DNA of 64,000 nt from Mesorhizobium sp. ES1-1 (GCF_020164785.1 NZ_JAIUGX010000012.1:124001-188000), one strand, 5' to 3'. Positions 24,782 to 33,120 are shown, numbered from the stretch's first letter. Numbers and translations are program-made. Notes: generated by a model not told the origin, from the letters alone.

Positions 24782-27076
24782 ATGAAGGTTGCGGTTCTCG
24801 GCGGCGGACCAGCCGGCCTCTACTTCGCCATCTCGATGAAGCTCAGGGACGCCGCACATGATGTGACGGTCTTCGAGCGCAACCGCGCCGACGACACGTT
24901 CGGCTGGGGCGTCGTGCTATCGGCGGAGACGCTGGAGAATCTTGCCAGGAACGACCCGGTCAGCGCCGTGTGGATCAAGAAGCACTTCGCCTATTGGGAC
25001 GACATCGCGGTCATTCATGATGGTGTGCGCACGGTGTCGTCAGGCCACGGTTTCTGCGGCATAGGCCGCAAGCGGCTGCTCATCCTGCTGCAGCGCCGCG
25101 CCCGCGAACTCGGCGTCAAGCTGATGTTCGAGACCGACATCGCCGACCCCCGTCCCTACATGGAGACGCACGACCTGGTCGTTGCCGCCGACGGCCTGAA
25201 TTCCAGGGCCCGCAACACTTTCGTCGATATCTTCAAGCCCGATATAGACACCCGCAAGTGCAAGTTCGTCTGGCTCGGCACCAGGCAGAAATTCGACGAC
25301 GCCTTTACCTTCATCTTCGAGAAGACCGAGCATGGCTGGGTCTGGGCGCATGCCTACCAGTTCGACAGCGAGACCGCGACGTTCATCGTCGAGTGCAGCG
25401 AACGGACCTGGGCAGCCTTCGGCTTCGGCGCGATGACGCAGCAGGAATCTATCGCCACCTGCGAGCGCATCTTCGCCAGGCATCTCGGCGGCCACGAACT
25501 GATGACCAATGCCAACCACATCCGTGGCTCGGCCTGGATCAACTTCCCCCGCGTGCTGTGCGAGCGCTGGTCGTACAAGAACCTGGCACTGATGGGCGAC
25601 GCGGCGGCCTCGGCGCATTTCTCGATCGGCTCCGGCACCAAACTCGCCTTGGAAAGCGCCGTGGCCCTGGCCGAATATGTCGAGACCGAACCGGACCTCG
25701 AGGCCGCATTCCGCAAATATGAGGACGCGCGCCGCACGGAGGTGCTGAAGCTGCAGTCGGCGGCCCGCAATTCGCTGGAATGGTTCGAGGAGGTCGAGCG
25801 CTATCTCGGCCTCGATCCGGTGCAGTTCAACTATTCGCTGCTGACCCGCTCGCAGCGCATCAGCCACGAGAATCTGCGGCTGCGCGATGCCGAATGGCTG
25901 GGCGAGGCGGAAGAGTGGTTTCAGCGGCAGGCTGGCGCCGGCGGCAACAGCCTGCGCCGCGCGCCGATGTTCGCGCCGTTCCAACTTCGCGACATGAGGC
26001 TTGAGAACCGCGTCGTCGTCTCGCCCATGGCGCAGTACAAGGCCGTGGACGGCTGCCCGACCGATTGGCATTTCGCCCACTATGCCGAGCGCGCCAAGGG
26101 CGGCGCGGGCCTGGTCTATATCGAGATGACCTGTGTCAGTCCGGAGGGCCGGATCACGCCCGGTTGCCCCGGCTTCTATGCGCCCGAACATGAAGTGGCG
26201 TGGAAGCGGCTCGTCGATTTCGTGCATGCCGAGACCGAGGCGAAGATCTGTGCGCAGATCGGCCATTCCGGGGCCAAGGGTTCGACGCGGCTCGGCTGGG
26301 AAGGCACCGACGTGCCTCTGGGCTCGGGCAACTGGCCTGTCGTGGCGGCCTCTGCCGTCGCGTGGTCACCGCAGAACCAGGTTCCGAAGGCGATGGACCG
26401 CGCCGACATGGATCTGGTGCGCGAGCAATTCGTGGCCTCTGCAGAGATGGCCAATCGTTGTGGCTTCGACATGCTCGAGATCCATGCCGCGCATGGCTAC
26501 CTCCTGTCGTCCTTCATCACGCCGGTCACCAACCGACGCACCGACGCGTATGGCGGCTCGCTGGAAAACCGCATGCGCTACCCGCTCGAAATCTTCCGCG
26601 CCGTGCGCGCCGCGTGGCCAGGGGGCAAGCCGATCTCGATGCGCATTTCGGCCAATGACTGGGTCGGCATCGAAGGCGTGACGCCCGCCGACGCGGTCGA
26701 GATCGCGAAGCTGCTGCATGAAGCCGGCGTCGACATATGCGACGTCTCGGCCGGGCAGACCTCGGCGGCCGCGAAGCCGGTCTATGGCCGCATGTTCCAG
26801 ACGCCGTTTTCCGACCGTATCCGCAACGAGGTCGGCATGGCGACGATGGCGGTGGGCAACATCTATGAGCCCGACCATGTCAATTCGATCCTGATGGCCG
26901 GTCGCGCCGACCTTGTCGCGCTGGCGCGGCCACATCTGGCCGATCCCTATTGGACGCTTCATGCGGCGGTGACGCTCGGCGATCGGGGCGTCAAATGGCC
27001 CGATCCCTATCTGCCCGGTCGCGACCAGCTTTACCGGCTGGCCGAGCGAGATTCGGCTGCGGGCCTGAAAGTATGA
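24782..27076 (+). CDS. Fused 2-aminobenzoyl-CoA (or salicylyl-CoA) monooxygenase/reductase
   Basis: A 764-residue fusion. Residues 1-390 are an FAD aromatic hydroxylase: GxGxxG loop VLGGGPAGLYFA, the GD motif NLALMGDAAASAHFSIGSG, and DLVVAADGLNS. Residues 395-755 are an old-yellow-enzyme domain: MFAPFQLRDMRLENRVVVSPM, IEMTCVSPEGR, QIGHSGAKGS, MLEIHAAHGYLLSSFITP and NRRTDAYGGSLENR. This layout is that of Azoarcus 2-aminobenzoyl-CoA monooxygenase/reductase, which hydroxylates anthraniloyl-CoA and reduces the ring; databases also label it bifunctional salicylyl-CoA 5-hydroxylase/oxidoreductase. Ring loss of aromaticity then allows beta-oxidation by the genes downstream. AGAGGAG precedes the ATG. 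Confidence 0.9.
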   Translation: MKVAVLGGGPAGLYFAISMKLRDAAHDVTVFERNRADDTFGWGVVLSAETLENLARNDPVSAVWIKKHFAYWDDIAVIHDGVRTVSSGHGFCGIGRKRLLILLQRRARELGVKLMFETDIADPRPYMETHDLVVAADGLNSRARNTFVDIFKPDIDTRKCKFVWLGTRQKFDDAFTFIFEKTEHGWVWAHAYQFDSETATFIVECSERTWAAFGFGAMTQQESIATCERIFARHLGGHELMTNANHIRGSAWINFPRVLCERWSYKNLALMGDAAASAHFSIGSGTKLALESAVALAEYVETEPDLEAAFRKYEDARRTEVLKLQSAARNSLEWFEEVERYLGLDPVQFNYSLLTRSQRISHENLRLRDAEWLGEAEEWFQRQAGAGGNSLRRAPMFAPFQLRDMRLENRVVVSPMAQYKAVDGCPTDWHFAHYAERAKGGAGLVYIEMTCVSPEGRITPGCPGFYAPEHEVAWKRLVDFVHAETEAKICAQIGHSGAKGSTRLGWEGTDVPLGSGNWPVVAASAVAWSPQNQVPKAMDRADMDLVREQFVASAEMANRCGFDMLEIHAAHGYLLSSFITPVTNRRTDAYGGSLENRMRYPLEIFRAVRAAWPGGKPISMRISANDWVGIEGVTPADAVEIAKLLHEAGVDICDVSAGQTSAAAKPVYGRMFQTPFSDRIRNEVGMATMAVGNIYEPDHVNSILMAGRADLVALARPHLADPYWTLHAAVTLGDRGVKWPDPYLPGRDQLYRLAERDSAAGLKV

Positions 27077-27100
27077 GTACTTCAACCTTCATACGTAAGC

Positions 27101-27225
27101 GCCGCCCCTCACCCTTACCCTCTCCCCGTGAAGAAGGGGGAGAGGGGGTTGCAAGCGCTGGAGTTTTGCCCTTCTCCCCGTACTTCACGGGGAGAAGGTG
27201 CCGGCAGGCGGATGAGGGGCAGCGC
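27101..27225. repeat. Palindromic intergenic repeat element of a second family
   Basis: About 125 bases with inverted ends: gcgccgcccctca at the left and tgaggggcagcgc at the right. Inside are two hairpin modules, tctccccgtgaagaaggggg and ttctccccgtacttcacggg. The sequence is of the RIME-like kind common between rhizobial genes. It separates the monooxygenase/reductase gene from the SDR gene inside the operon. Confidence 0.75.
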
Positions 27226-27245
27226 CACGCTTCGAGGACGGGAGC

Positions 27246-28004
27246 ATGATCGCGGGCAAGCACGCTCTGGTTACCGGCGGTGGCTCTGGCGTTGGCAAAG
27301 CCATCGCTCTGGCGCTCGCGGAGGCAGGCATCGCGGTCACCATCTGCGGACGGCGCGAAGCAGCCCTGGCCGAAGTTGCGAAGAAAAATGACCGCATCTC
27401 TGGCCTCGCCGCCGACGTCACGAACGAAGCCGAAATGGCCGATCTCTATCAGAAAGCCGAAGCCGCGCGCGGGCCTTTCGATATGGTCGTGGCAAATGCC
27501 GGCATGGCGGGCAGCGCGCCGGCGCACAGGACTACGCGTTCCGACTGGCAGCGCACGCTCGATGTCAATCTGACCGGAGCCTTCCTGACGGTGAAGCCGG
27601 CGCTGGGCGGCATGGCCGCGCGCAAGGCGGGACGGATTGTTTTCATCGCCTCCACGGCGGGACTGAAAGGCTATGCCTATGTCGCGCCTTATGTCGCGGC
27701 CAAGCATGGCGTTATCGGGCTGATGCGGGCACTCGCCGCCGAGACCGCGAAATCGGGCGTGACCGTCAACGCCATATGCCCGGGATTCGTCGAGACCGAT
27801 ATGCTGGAGGAGTCCATCCAGCGCATCATCGAGAAGACCGGCCGGTCGGTGGAGGAGGCGCGATCGAGCCTGGCGTCGACCAACCCGCAGGGCCGCTTCA
27901 TCCAGCCGCAGGAAATCGCCGCTGCCGTGCTCTGGCTGTGTGGTGACGCGGCGCAATCCATCACCGGACAGGCGATCTCCATCTCGGGAGGCGAAACATG
28001 GTAG
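27246..28004 (+). CDS. SDR family oxidoreductase
   Basis: A 252-residue short-chain dehydrogenase/reductase. The NAD(P)-binding loop TGGGSGVGKA is at residues 10-19, NAG appears in VVANAGMAG, and the catalytic Tyr149 and Lys153 are in YVAAK. It ends in ITGQAISISGGETW. In this position it is a good candidate for the 3-hydroxyacyl-CoA (or ring alcohol) dehydrogenase of the beta-oxidation-like steps that follow ring reduction. Its stop lies within the start of the MarR gene. Confidence 0.87.
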   Translation: MIAGKHALVTGGGSGVGKAIALALAEAGIAVTICGRREAALAEVAKKNDRISGLAADVTNEAEMADLYQKAEAARGPFDMVVANAGMAGSAPAHRTTRSDWQRTLDVNLTGAFLTVKPALGGMAARKAGRIVFIASTAGLKGYAYVAPYVAAKHGVIGLMRALAAETAKSGVTVNAICPGFVETDMLEESIQRIIEKTGRSVEEARSSLASTNPQGRFIQPQEIAAAVLWLCGDAAQSITGQAISISGGETW

Positions 28005-28468
28005 CCGGCCTCCTGCCCGCGCCGGCGGGTCCCGGCAAGGACCGGCTGCGCCTGTGGATCAGGCTGCTGCGTGCGTCGCGCACGGTCGAGGCGGAACTGC
28101 GCGAGCGCCTCAAGAAGGAATTCAACACGACGTTGCCGCGCTTCGATGTGATGGCAGCGCTTTATCGGGCGCCGGACGGCATGTTGATGAGCGATCTGTC
28201 GCGCTTCCTGCTGGTGTCGAACGGCAACGTCACGGGCATTGTCGATCGGCTGGTTTCGGAGGGGCTGGTGACGCGCGCGCGCCGCAATGGCGACCGCCGG
28301 ACCTCGATGGTGCGTCTAACCGAGGAAGGCTCGAAGTCCTTTGCCGTCATCGCCGCCGCCCATGAGGGCTGGATCGGTGAATTGCTGGCCAAGGTCAGCG
28401 AGGAAGACGCGCGGCGACTGACCGGCATGCTGACCTCGTTCCGCAGCAACTGGGAGGGACGCGAATGA
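27998..28468 (+). CDS. MarR family transcriptional regulator (second copy)
   Basis: A 156-residue regulator with the core FNTTLPRFDVMAALYRAPDGMLMSDLSRFLLVSNGNVTGIVDRLVSEGLV and wing RRNGDRRTSMVRLTEEG. It overlaps the SDR stop by seven bases and the enoyl-CoA hydratase start by four (ATGA), so it is made with the enzymes it probably controls. The ligand may be an aryl-CoA ester, as for other MarR proteins of CoA-dependent aromatic pathways; that is an inference. Confidence 0.9.
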   Translation: MVAGLLPAPAGPGKDRLRLWIRLLRASRTVEAELRERLKKEFNTTLPRFDVMAALYRAPDGMLMSDLSRFLLVSNGNVTGIVDRLVSEGLVTRARRNGDRRTSMVRLTEEGSKSFAVIAAAHEGWIGELLAKVSEEDARRLTGMLTSFRSNWEGRE

Positions 28469-29277
28469 CGAAGATGGCCGCACTCCAGCCGAAGCATTTC
28501 CTTTGGGAGGTCGAGGACAGGATCGCAAAGGTCCGGCTGGATCGTCCGGAGCGCAAGAACCCGCTGACCTTCGACAGCTATGCGGAACTCCGCGACACGT
28601 TCCGCGACCTCGTCTATGCCGACGATGTCGACGCCGTGGTTTTCCTGTCCAATGGCGGCAATTTCTGCTCCGGCGGCGATGTCCACGATATTATCGGCCC
28701 GCTGGTCAAGATGGACATGAAGGAATTGCTCGCCTTCACGCGCATGACCGGCGATTTTGTCAAGGCAATGCTGAACTGCGGCAAGCCGATCATCGCGGCG
28801 GTCGACGGCGTTGCGGTCGGCGCCGGCGCCATCATCGCCATGAGCTCCGACATCCGCATCGCCACGCCGGAAGCCAAGACGGCGTTCCTGTTCACGCGCG
28901 TCGGCCTTGCCGGCTGCGACATGGGCGCCTGCGCGATCCTGCCGCGTATCATCGGCCAGGGTCGCGCCGCGGAGCTCCTCTATACCGGGCGCACCATGAC
29001 GGCCGCGGAAGGCGAGCGCTGGGGATTCTACAACCGTTTGATCGACGCCGCCTCGCTCGAGGCCGACGCGCTCGACATGGCGGCACGCATCGTCTCCGGG
29101 CCGACCTTCGCGCATGGCATCACCAAGACGCAGCTCAACCAGGAATGGTCGATGGGCCTCGACCAGGCGATCGAAGCGGAAGCGCAGGCACAGGCCATCT
29201 GCATGCAGACACGCGACTTCGAGCGTGCCTATAGGGCCTTCGTGGCCAAGGAAAAGCCGGTGTTCGAGGGGAATTGA
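28465..29277 (+). CDS. Enoyl-CoA hydratase/isomerase family protein
   Basis: A 270-residue crotonase-fold protein. The oxyanion-hole segment SNGGNFCSGGDVHDI and the second segment GVAVGAGAIIAMSSDIRIA are clear. Residues near EAKTAFLFTRVGLAGCDMGACAILPRIIG correspond to the region of the catalytic acids. In the pathway it would hydrate a cyclic enoyl-CoA or open the ring hydrolytically, as dienoyl-CoA-type crotonases do. Translation is coupled to the MarR gene upstream. Confidence 0.88.
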   Translation: MTKMAALQPKHFLWEVEDRIAKVRLDRPERKNPLTFDSYAELRDTFRDLVYADDVDAVVFLSNGGNFCSGGDVHDIIGPLVKMDMKELLAFTRMTGDFVKAMLNCGKPIIAAVDGVAVGAGAIIAMSSDIRIATPEAKTAFLFTRVGLAGCDMGACAILPRIIGQGRAAELLYTGRTMTAAEGERWGFYNRLIDAASLEADALDMAARIVSGPTFAHGITKTQLNQEWSMGLDQAIEAEAQAQAICMQTRDFERAYRAFVAKEKPVFEGN

Positions 29278-29300
29278 GGATGATCGATTTTCGCCCAGGC

Positions 29301-29456
29301 ACCCCCCTCTGGCCTGCCGGCCATCTCCCCCGCAAAGGGGGAGATCAGTTGTACGTTCTGTTTTCGCCAATCTCCAGAATTTCCAGGTCGAAACCGTCGG
29401 CAAGGCGGCCAATCTCCCCCCTTGCGGGGGAGATGTCCGGCAGGACAGAGGGGGGT
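29301..29456. repeat. Palindromic intergenic repeat element, copy 2 (same family as 15950-16103)
   Basis: The arms acccccctctggcctgcc (29301) and ccggcaggacagagggggg (to about 29455) form an inverted repeat of about 30 bases around a core containing tttcgccaatctcc. Inner hairpins are ctcccccgcaaagggggag and tccccccttgcgggggaga. The left arm differs from copy 1 at two positions (ggcctgccggcc in place of gtcctgccggac), so the outer pairing is imperfect. It lies between the hydratase and dehydrogenase genes. Confidence 0.85.
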
Positions 29457-29487
29457 GCTTCGCACCGAGACGCGGAAGGTCACTTTC

Positions 29488-30636
29488 ATGCCTGATCGCT
29501 CCTTCCTCGACTGGCCGTTCTTCGAAGACCGTCACCGCGCACTGGCCGAAAGCCTGGAAGCGTGGTGTGCGAAAAACCTCCCCGTCGACCATCACGACGT
29601 CGATGCCGCCTGCCGCGCGCTGGTGCAAAAGCTCGGCCGCGACGGCTGGCTGAGGCCGACGGCAATCGACACCGACAACCCAGGCCAACTCGACGTGCGC
29701 GCCTTGTGCATTACGCGCGAGACGCTGGCGCGTCATGACGGGCTCGCCGACTTCGCCTTTGCCATGCAAGGGCTAGGCACTGGAGCGCTTAGCCTTTTCG
29801 GCACGCCGGAACAGCAGCAGTGGCTGGTAAGGACGCGTGCGGGCCAGGCGATTTCCGCTTTCGCCCTTTCCGAACCTCGCTCAGGATCGGATGTCGCCAA
29901 CACCGAGATGACAGCGATCCGCGACGGTGGCGACTACATCCTTTCCGGGGAAAAGACCTGGATTTCCAATGGCGGCATCGCCGACATGTACGTCGTGTTC
30001 GCCCGTACCGGAGAGGCGCCGGGCGCCAAGGGGCTCTCCGCTTTCCTGGTGCCTGGTGACGCGAGTGGGCTGGGCATCGCCGAACGGCTGGAAGTGATCG
30101 CGCCGCATCCGCTGGCGCGGCTCTCCTTCGACCGGGTCCGGCTTCCCGCCTCGGCTCTGATCGGCAGGCCCGGCGACGGCTTTCGGATCGCCATGTCGGT
30201 ACTAGACGTGTTCCGCTCGACGGTTGGTGCGGCGGCACTAGGGTTTGCCCGCCGCGCGCTGGATGAAAGCATCAAGCGAGTGGCCGAGCGCAAATTGTTC
30301 GGCGCGCCGATGGCCGAACTGCAGATGGTCCAGGCCCACGTCGCCGACATGGCGCTGGACGTCGATGCGGCGGCCCTGCTGGTCTATCGCGCGGCGTGGA
30401 CAAAGGACATGGGCGCGGCGCGAGTTACCCGCGAAGCGGCGATGGCCAAGCTGTTCGCCACCGACAAGGCGCAGGAAGTGATCGACAGAGCGGTCCAACT
30501 GCATGGCGGGGACGGGGTGCGCAAAGGCCATATTGTCGAAAGCCTGTATCGCGAGATCCGCGCACTGCGCATCTATGAGGGAGCGTCGGACGTGCAGAAG
30601 GTGGTGATCGCGCGGCAAGTGATGGGCGCGGCGTGA
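29488..30636 (+). CDS. Acyl-CoA dehydrogenase family protein
   Basis: A 382-residue flavoprotein. The start at 29488 has GGAAGG upstream; a longer frame begins inside the repeat element and is not real coding. The FAD/substrate block AFALSEPRSGSDVANTEMTAI, GEKTWISNGGIADMYVVFART and the C-terminal IYEGASDVQKVVIARQVMG with the likely catalytic-base region are typical. It would oxidise an alicyclic acyl-CoA produced after ring reduction. It is on the same strand as, and follows, the crotonase gene. Confidence 0.88.
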   Translation: MPDRSFLDWPFFEDRHRALAESLEAWCAKNLPVDHHDVDAACRALVQKLGRDGWLRPTAIDTDNPGQLDVRALCITRETLARHDGLADFAFAMQGLGTGALSLFGTPEQQQWLVRTRAGQAISAFALSEPRSGSDVANTEMTAIRDGGDYILSGEKTWISNGGIADMYVVFARTGEAPGAKGLSAFLVPGDASGLGIAERLEVIAPHPLARLSFDRVRLPASALIGRPGDGFRIAMSVLDVFRSTVGAAALGFARRALDESIKRVAERKLFGAPMAELQMVQAHVADMALDVDAAALLVYRAAWTKDMGAARVTREAAMAKLFATDKAQEVIDRAVQLHGGDGVRKGHIVESLYREIRALRIYEGASDVQKVVIARQVMGAA

Positions 30637-30643
30637 CGTAGAA

Positions 30644-30667
30644 ATTTGAGCGAATTCGCTTTCAAAT
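30644..30667. promoter_or_regulatory. Imperfect palindrome upstream of the RidA-family gene
   Basis: ATTTGA and TCAAAT flank a GCGAATTCGC centre, with a two-base asymmetry. The outer halves resemble, but do not match, the TTTCAAGC half of the shared operator. It lies between the acyl-CoA dehydrogenase stop and the RidA start and may be a weaker site or an unrelated palindrome. Confidence 0.35.
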
Positions 30668-30697
30668 AGTGGTTTGGACGACCGGGAGGTTTTTTTA

Positions 30698-31093
30698 ATG
30701 CATGAGATCCTGCAGCCGGAAGGCTGGGCCAAACCTGTCGGCTACGCCAATGGCGTCGCAGCGCATGGGAAGCTTGTGTTTATCGGTGGTCAGGTCGGCT
30801 GGAACGGGCAATGCCAGTTCGCAACCGACGACTTTGTCGGCCAGGTGAAACAGACGTTGCAGAACATCGTGGCGGTGCTGGCCGAGGCCGGCGCGGAGCC
30901 CCGGCACATCACTTCGATGACCTGGTATTTCACCGACAAGGCCGAATACCTCGCCAATCTCAGGGGTATCGGCGAGGTCTATCGCGAGGTGATCGGCCGG
31001 CACTTCCCGGCTATGGCCGCCATGCAGGTGGTGGCGCTGGTGGAGGAGCGCGCCAAGGTGGAAATCCAGGCGACCGCCGTCATTCCGGACTGA
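30698..31093 (+). CDS. RidA/YjgF family protein (enamine/imine deaminase-like)
   Basis: A 131-residue protein. The ATG at 30698 has GGGAGG nine bases upstream; an earlier in-frame TTG is not needed. The family blocks are FIGGQVGWNGQ, QVKQTLQNIVAVLAEAGAEPRHITSMTWYFTD and the C-terminal VALVEERAKVEIQATAV, which contains the Arg used by RidA proteins to bind the substrate carboxylate. RidA proteins hydrolyse enamines or imines to ketones and ammonium. The product of 2-aminobenzoyl-CoA monooxygenase/reductase is an enamine, so this protein could remove the nitrogen. Confidence 0.85.
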   Translation: MHEILQPEGWAKPVGYANGVAAHGKLVFIGGQVGWNGQCQFATDDFVGQVKQTLQNIVAVLAEAGAEPRHITSMTWYFTDKAEYLANLRGIGEVYREVIGRHFPAMAAMQVVALVEERAKVEIQATAVIPD

Positions 31094-31099
31094 CCGAGA

Positions 31100-32191
31100 C
31101 TATTCCCGCAGCCCGCAATTCCTCAAAATCGGCAGCACGTGGTCGCAGAAATAGGGCAGCTCCTGCGTATAATTGACGAAGGACAGCGCGATGCCCTGGT
31201 AGCCGTGGCCCGATATGGCGGCCATGTCGGCTGCGATCGTTTCCGGCGTGCCGACAAGAGGGTAGGTGCCGGCGCCGCCGGCGAAACGCTGGCGGTAGCG
31301 GTCATAGGCGTGCTGGTCGTGCGATTGCGAGAATTCCTTCTTGCCCGCCATATGGGCATCGACCGCCGCGTGGTCGGCCATGGCGACGGCGTAGCGGTTA
31401 TAATAGGCCTGCGCTTCCTCCATGGTTGGGCGGCAGACGACATGGGCCACCGTGTAGACGCCGACATCGCGGCCGGCCTTGTCGGCGCGCTCCTTTATGT
31501 CGGCCACATGCTTGCCGGTGTCATCCATCTCCGAAAATGTCGTGAACAGGTAGTCGCATCTCGCGGCAGCAAAGTCGCGCCCCGGGCCACCGAAAGCCGC
31601 GTTCATCGTCACCGGGCGGGGGACCTGCAGGCTGGCCGGCCGGCTGACCGCTTCCTTGAGGCGGTAATACGTGCCTTCATAGTCGAGCGGCTCGGCCGAG
31701 GCATAGAGTTTTTCAAGGATCTCGATCCACTCGGCCGCCTGGTCGTAACCCTTCTCGACCAAAGGCGTGCCGAACATGCCGAATTCCTTCGGGTTCCAGC
31801 CGCAAACGATGTTGAGGCCCGCGCGGCCCTGGCTGATATGGTCCACCGTCGCCAGCGCCTTGGCCGCATAGAGCGGGTGCACCAACGGGACATGCACGGT
31901 CATGAACAGACCGATCCGTTCGGTGGCCATGCCGAGCGCGGCCGCCCAGGTGAAGGTCTCGAACGACCATTCGCGCACCTTGTTGCGGCCGCCGAAACCG
32001 CGCCAGCGCGCGATCGGCAGCATGAACTCAAGGCCGGCGCGATCAGCGATCTGGGCCGCCGTCAGATTGTCCTGCCAACTTGCCGTCCAGCGCTCCGGCA
32101 CATCCGTGATGGCGAGCCCGCCATCGGCATTGGTCGAAAAGACGCCAAGCTTCAGCTTGTTTTGCCCGTGCATGGGATGGGGTTTGTTCAC
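31100..32191 (-). CDS. LLM-class flavin-dependent monooxygenase, RutA/SfnG-like
   Basis: A 363-residue luciferase-like monooxygenase. I place the start at the GTG at 32191 because GGGAGG stands seven bases upstream; an in-frame ATG lies further upstream and another ATG at 32173. Blocks GVFSTNADGGLAIT, LPIARWRGFGGRNKVREWSFE, ATVDHISQGRAGLNIVCGWNPKEFGMFG and SFVNYTQELPYFCDHVLP resemble pyrimidine monooxygenase RutA and sulfone monooxygenase SfnG. Such enzymes use reduced flavin from a separate reductase, which I do not see nearby. It converges on the RidA gene and is divergent from the aldolase across operator site C. Confidence 0.83.
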   Translation of the reverse strand: MNKPHPMHGQNKLKLGVFSTNADGGLAITDVPERWTASWQDNLTAAQIADRAGLEFMLPIARWRGFGGRNKVREWSFETFTWAAALGMATERIGLFMTVHVPLVHPLYAAKALATVDHISQGRAGLNIVCGWNPKEFGMFGTPLVEKGYDQAAEWIEILEKLYASAEPLDYEGTYYRLKEAVSRPASLQVPRPVTMNAAFGGPGRDFAAARCDYLFTTFSEMDDTGKHVADIKERADKAGRDVGVYTVAHVVCRPTMEEAQAYYNRYAVAMADHAAVDAHMAGKKEFSQSHDQHAYDRYRQRFAGGAGTYPLVGTPETIAADMAAISGHGYQGIALSFVNYTQELPYFCDHVLPILRNCGLRE

Positions 32192-32238
32192 GTCGCGACC
32201 TCCCGGCGAAGAACGCACGCTACGGTCCCGCTAAAATA

Positions 32239-32253
32239 TTTCAAGCATGAAAG
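32239..32253. promoter_or_regulatory. Palindromic operator, site C (TTTCAAGCATGAAAG)
   Basis: This near-perfect palindrome lies in the 121-base region between the divergent LLM monooxygenase and HpcH-type aldolase genes. It fits the same TTTYAAGCWTRAAA pattern as the sites at 17074, 24711 and 33121, placing both genes in the proposed regulon. Confidence 0.65.
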
Positions 32254-32312
32254 AGCTTCGTCGCGCCAGGGTTCGACGATATGAATTCAGAGCCCGTGGA
32301 AAAGGAGTGAAC

Positions 32313-33089
32313 ATGAGCGAGTTCCGACAGAAATGCATCGGCAAGACGAATCTCGTCGGCTCCTTTGCCGCCATTCCGCATCCTGTCGCCGTCGAGGTCA
32401 TGGCTCAGTCCGGTCTCGACTTCCTGTGCATCGACTCGGAGCATGCGCAGATCTCGCGCGACATGATCGAGACCATGGTGCGGGCGGCCGATCTGCATAG
32501 CGTGCCGGCAATGGTGCGCGTTCCCGGCCATGGACCAGAGGCGATCCAGGCGGCGCTAGACAGCGGGGCGCAGGGCGTGCTGGTGCCACGCGTTTCGACC
32601 GCCGCCCAAGCGCAGGCGGCCGTGACAGCATCGCGATACCCGCCGCAAGGCGAGCGCGGTGTCGGGCCTGGGCGCGCAGCCGGCTATGGCTATCGCATTC
32701 CGCAATATCTCGCCGGCGCGAACGACAGAATCGTCGTCGCGGTGCAGGTCGAAACTTCCCAAGGTCTGGCCAACATCGATGAGATCGCGGCCGTCGACGG
32801 CGTGGACGTCATCTTCGTCGGGCCCGGCGATCTATCGGTATCGATCGGCGCAATCGGCCCGGAGGGCGCCGACAGGCTGGATGACGCGATCCGGGCAATC
32901 ATCGGCGCCACGATCGCGCAGGACAAAATACCAGGCATATTCTGCGCCAGCCCTCAGACAGCGGGCCGATGGGCGGCGATCGGCGTGAGCTTTTTCGTTC
33001 TGGCCAGCGACACGATGTTCCTTGGCGCTGGTGCCGCAGCCAACTATACCGCCGCGCGCGCCGAACTGGGCCTGGGGGAGCGCGGCTGA
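32313..33089 (+). CDS. HpcH/HpaI family aldolase
   Basis: A 258-residue class II aldolase. AAAGGAG precedes the ATG at 32313. Family blocks are LVGSFAAIPHPVAVEVMAQSGLDFLCIDSEHAQIS, MVRVPGHGPEAIQAALDSGAQGVLVPRVSTAAQA, VQVETSQGLANIDEIAAVDGVDVIFVGPGDLS (metal Glu and Asp) and the Arg/Pro loop near YPPQGERGVGPGRAAGYG. These enzymes cleave or form carbon bonds next to an oxo acid. In an indolic pathway it could carry out a retro-aldol step that releases a two- or three-carbon side chain; that is speculative. Confidence 0.85.
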   Translation: MSEFRQKCIGKTNLVGSFAAIPHPVAVEVMAQSGLDFLCIDSEHAQISRDMIETMVRAADLHSVPAMVRVPGHGPEAIQAALDSGAQGVLVPRVSTAAQAQAAVTASRYPPQGERGVGPGRAAGYGYRIPQYLAGANDRIVVAVQVETSQGLANIDEIAAVDGVDVIFVGPGDLSVSIGAIGPEGADRLDDAIRAIIGATIAQDKIPGIFCASPQTAGRWAAIGVSFFVLASDTMFLGAGAAANYTAARAELGLGERG

Positions 33090-33120
33090 CGGAACACGCC
33101 GCCAAAGCGCGGCAGGCCAA

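Noticed and set aside
29422..29487. Upstream extension of the acyl-CoA dehydrogenase into the repeat element
   Set aside because: The residues come from the palindromic repeat, and the ATG at 29488 has a good ribosome site.
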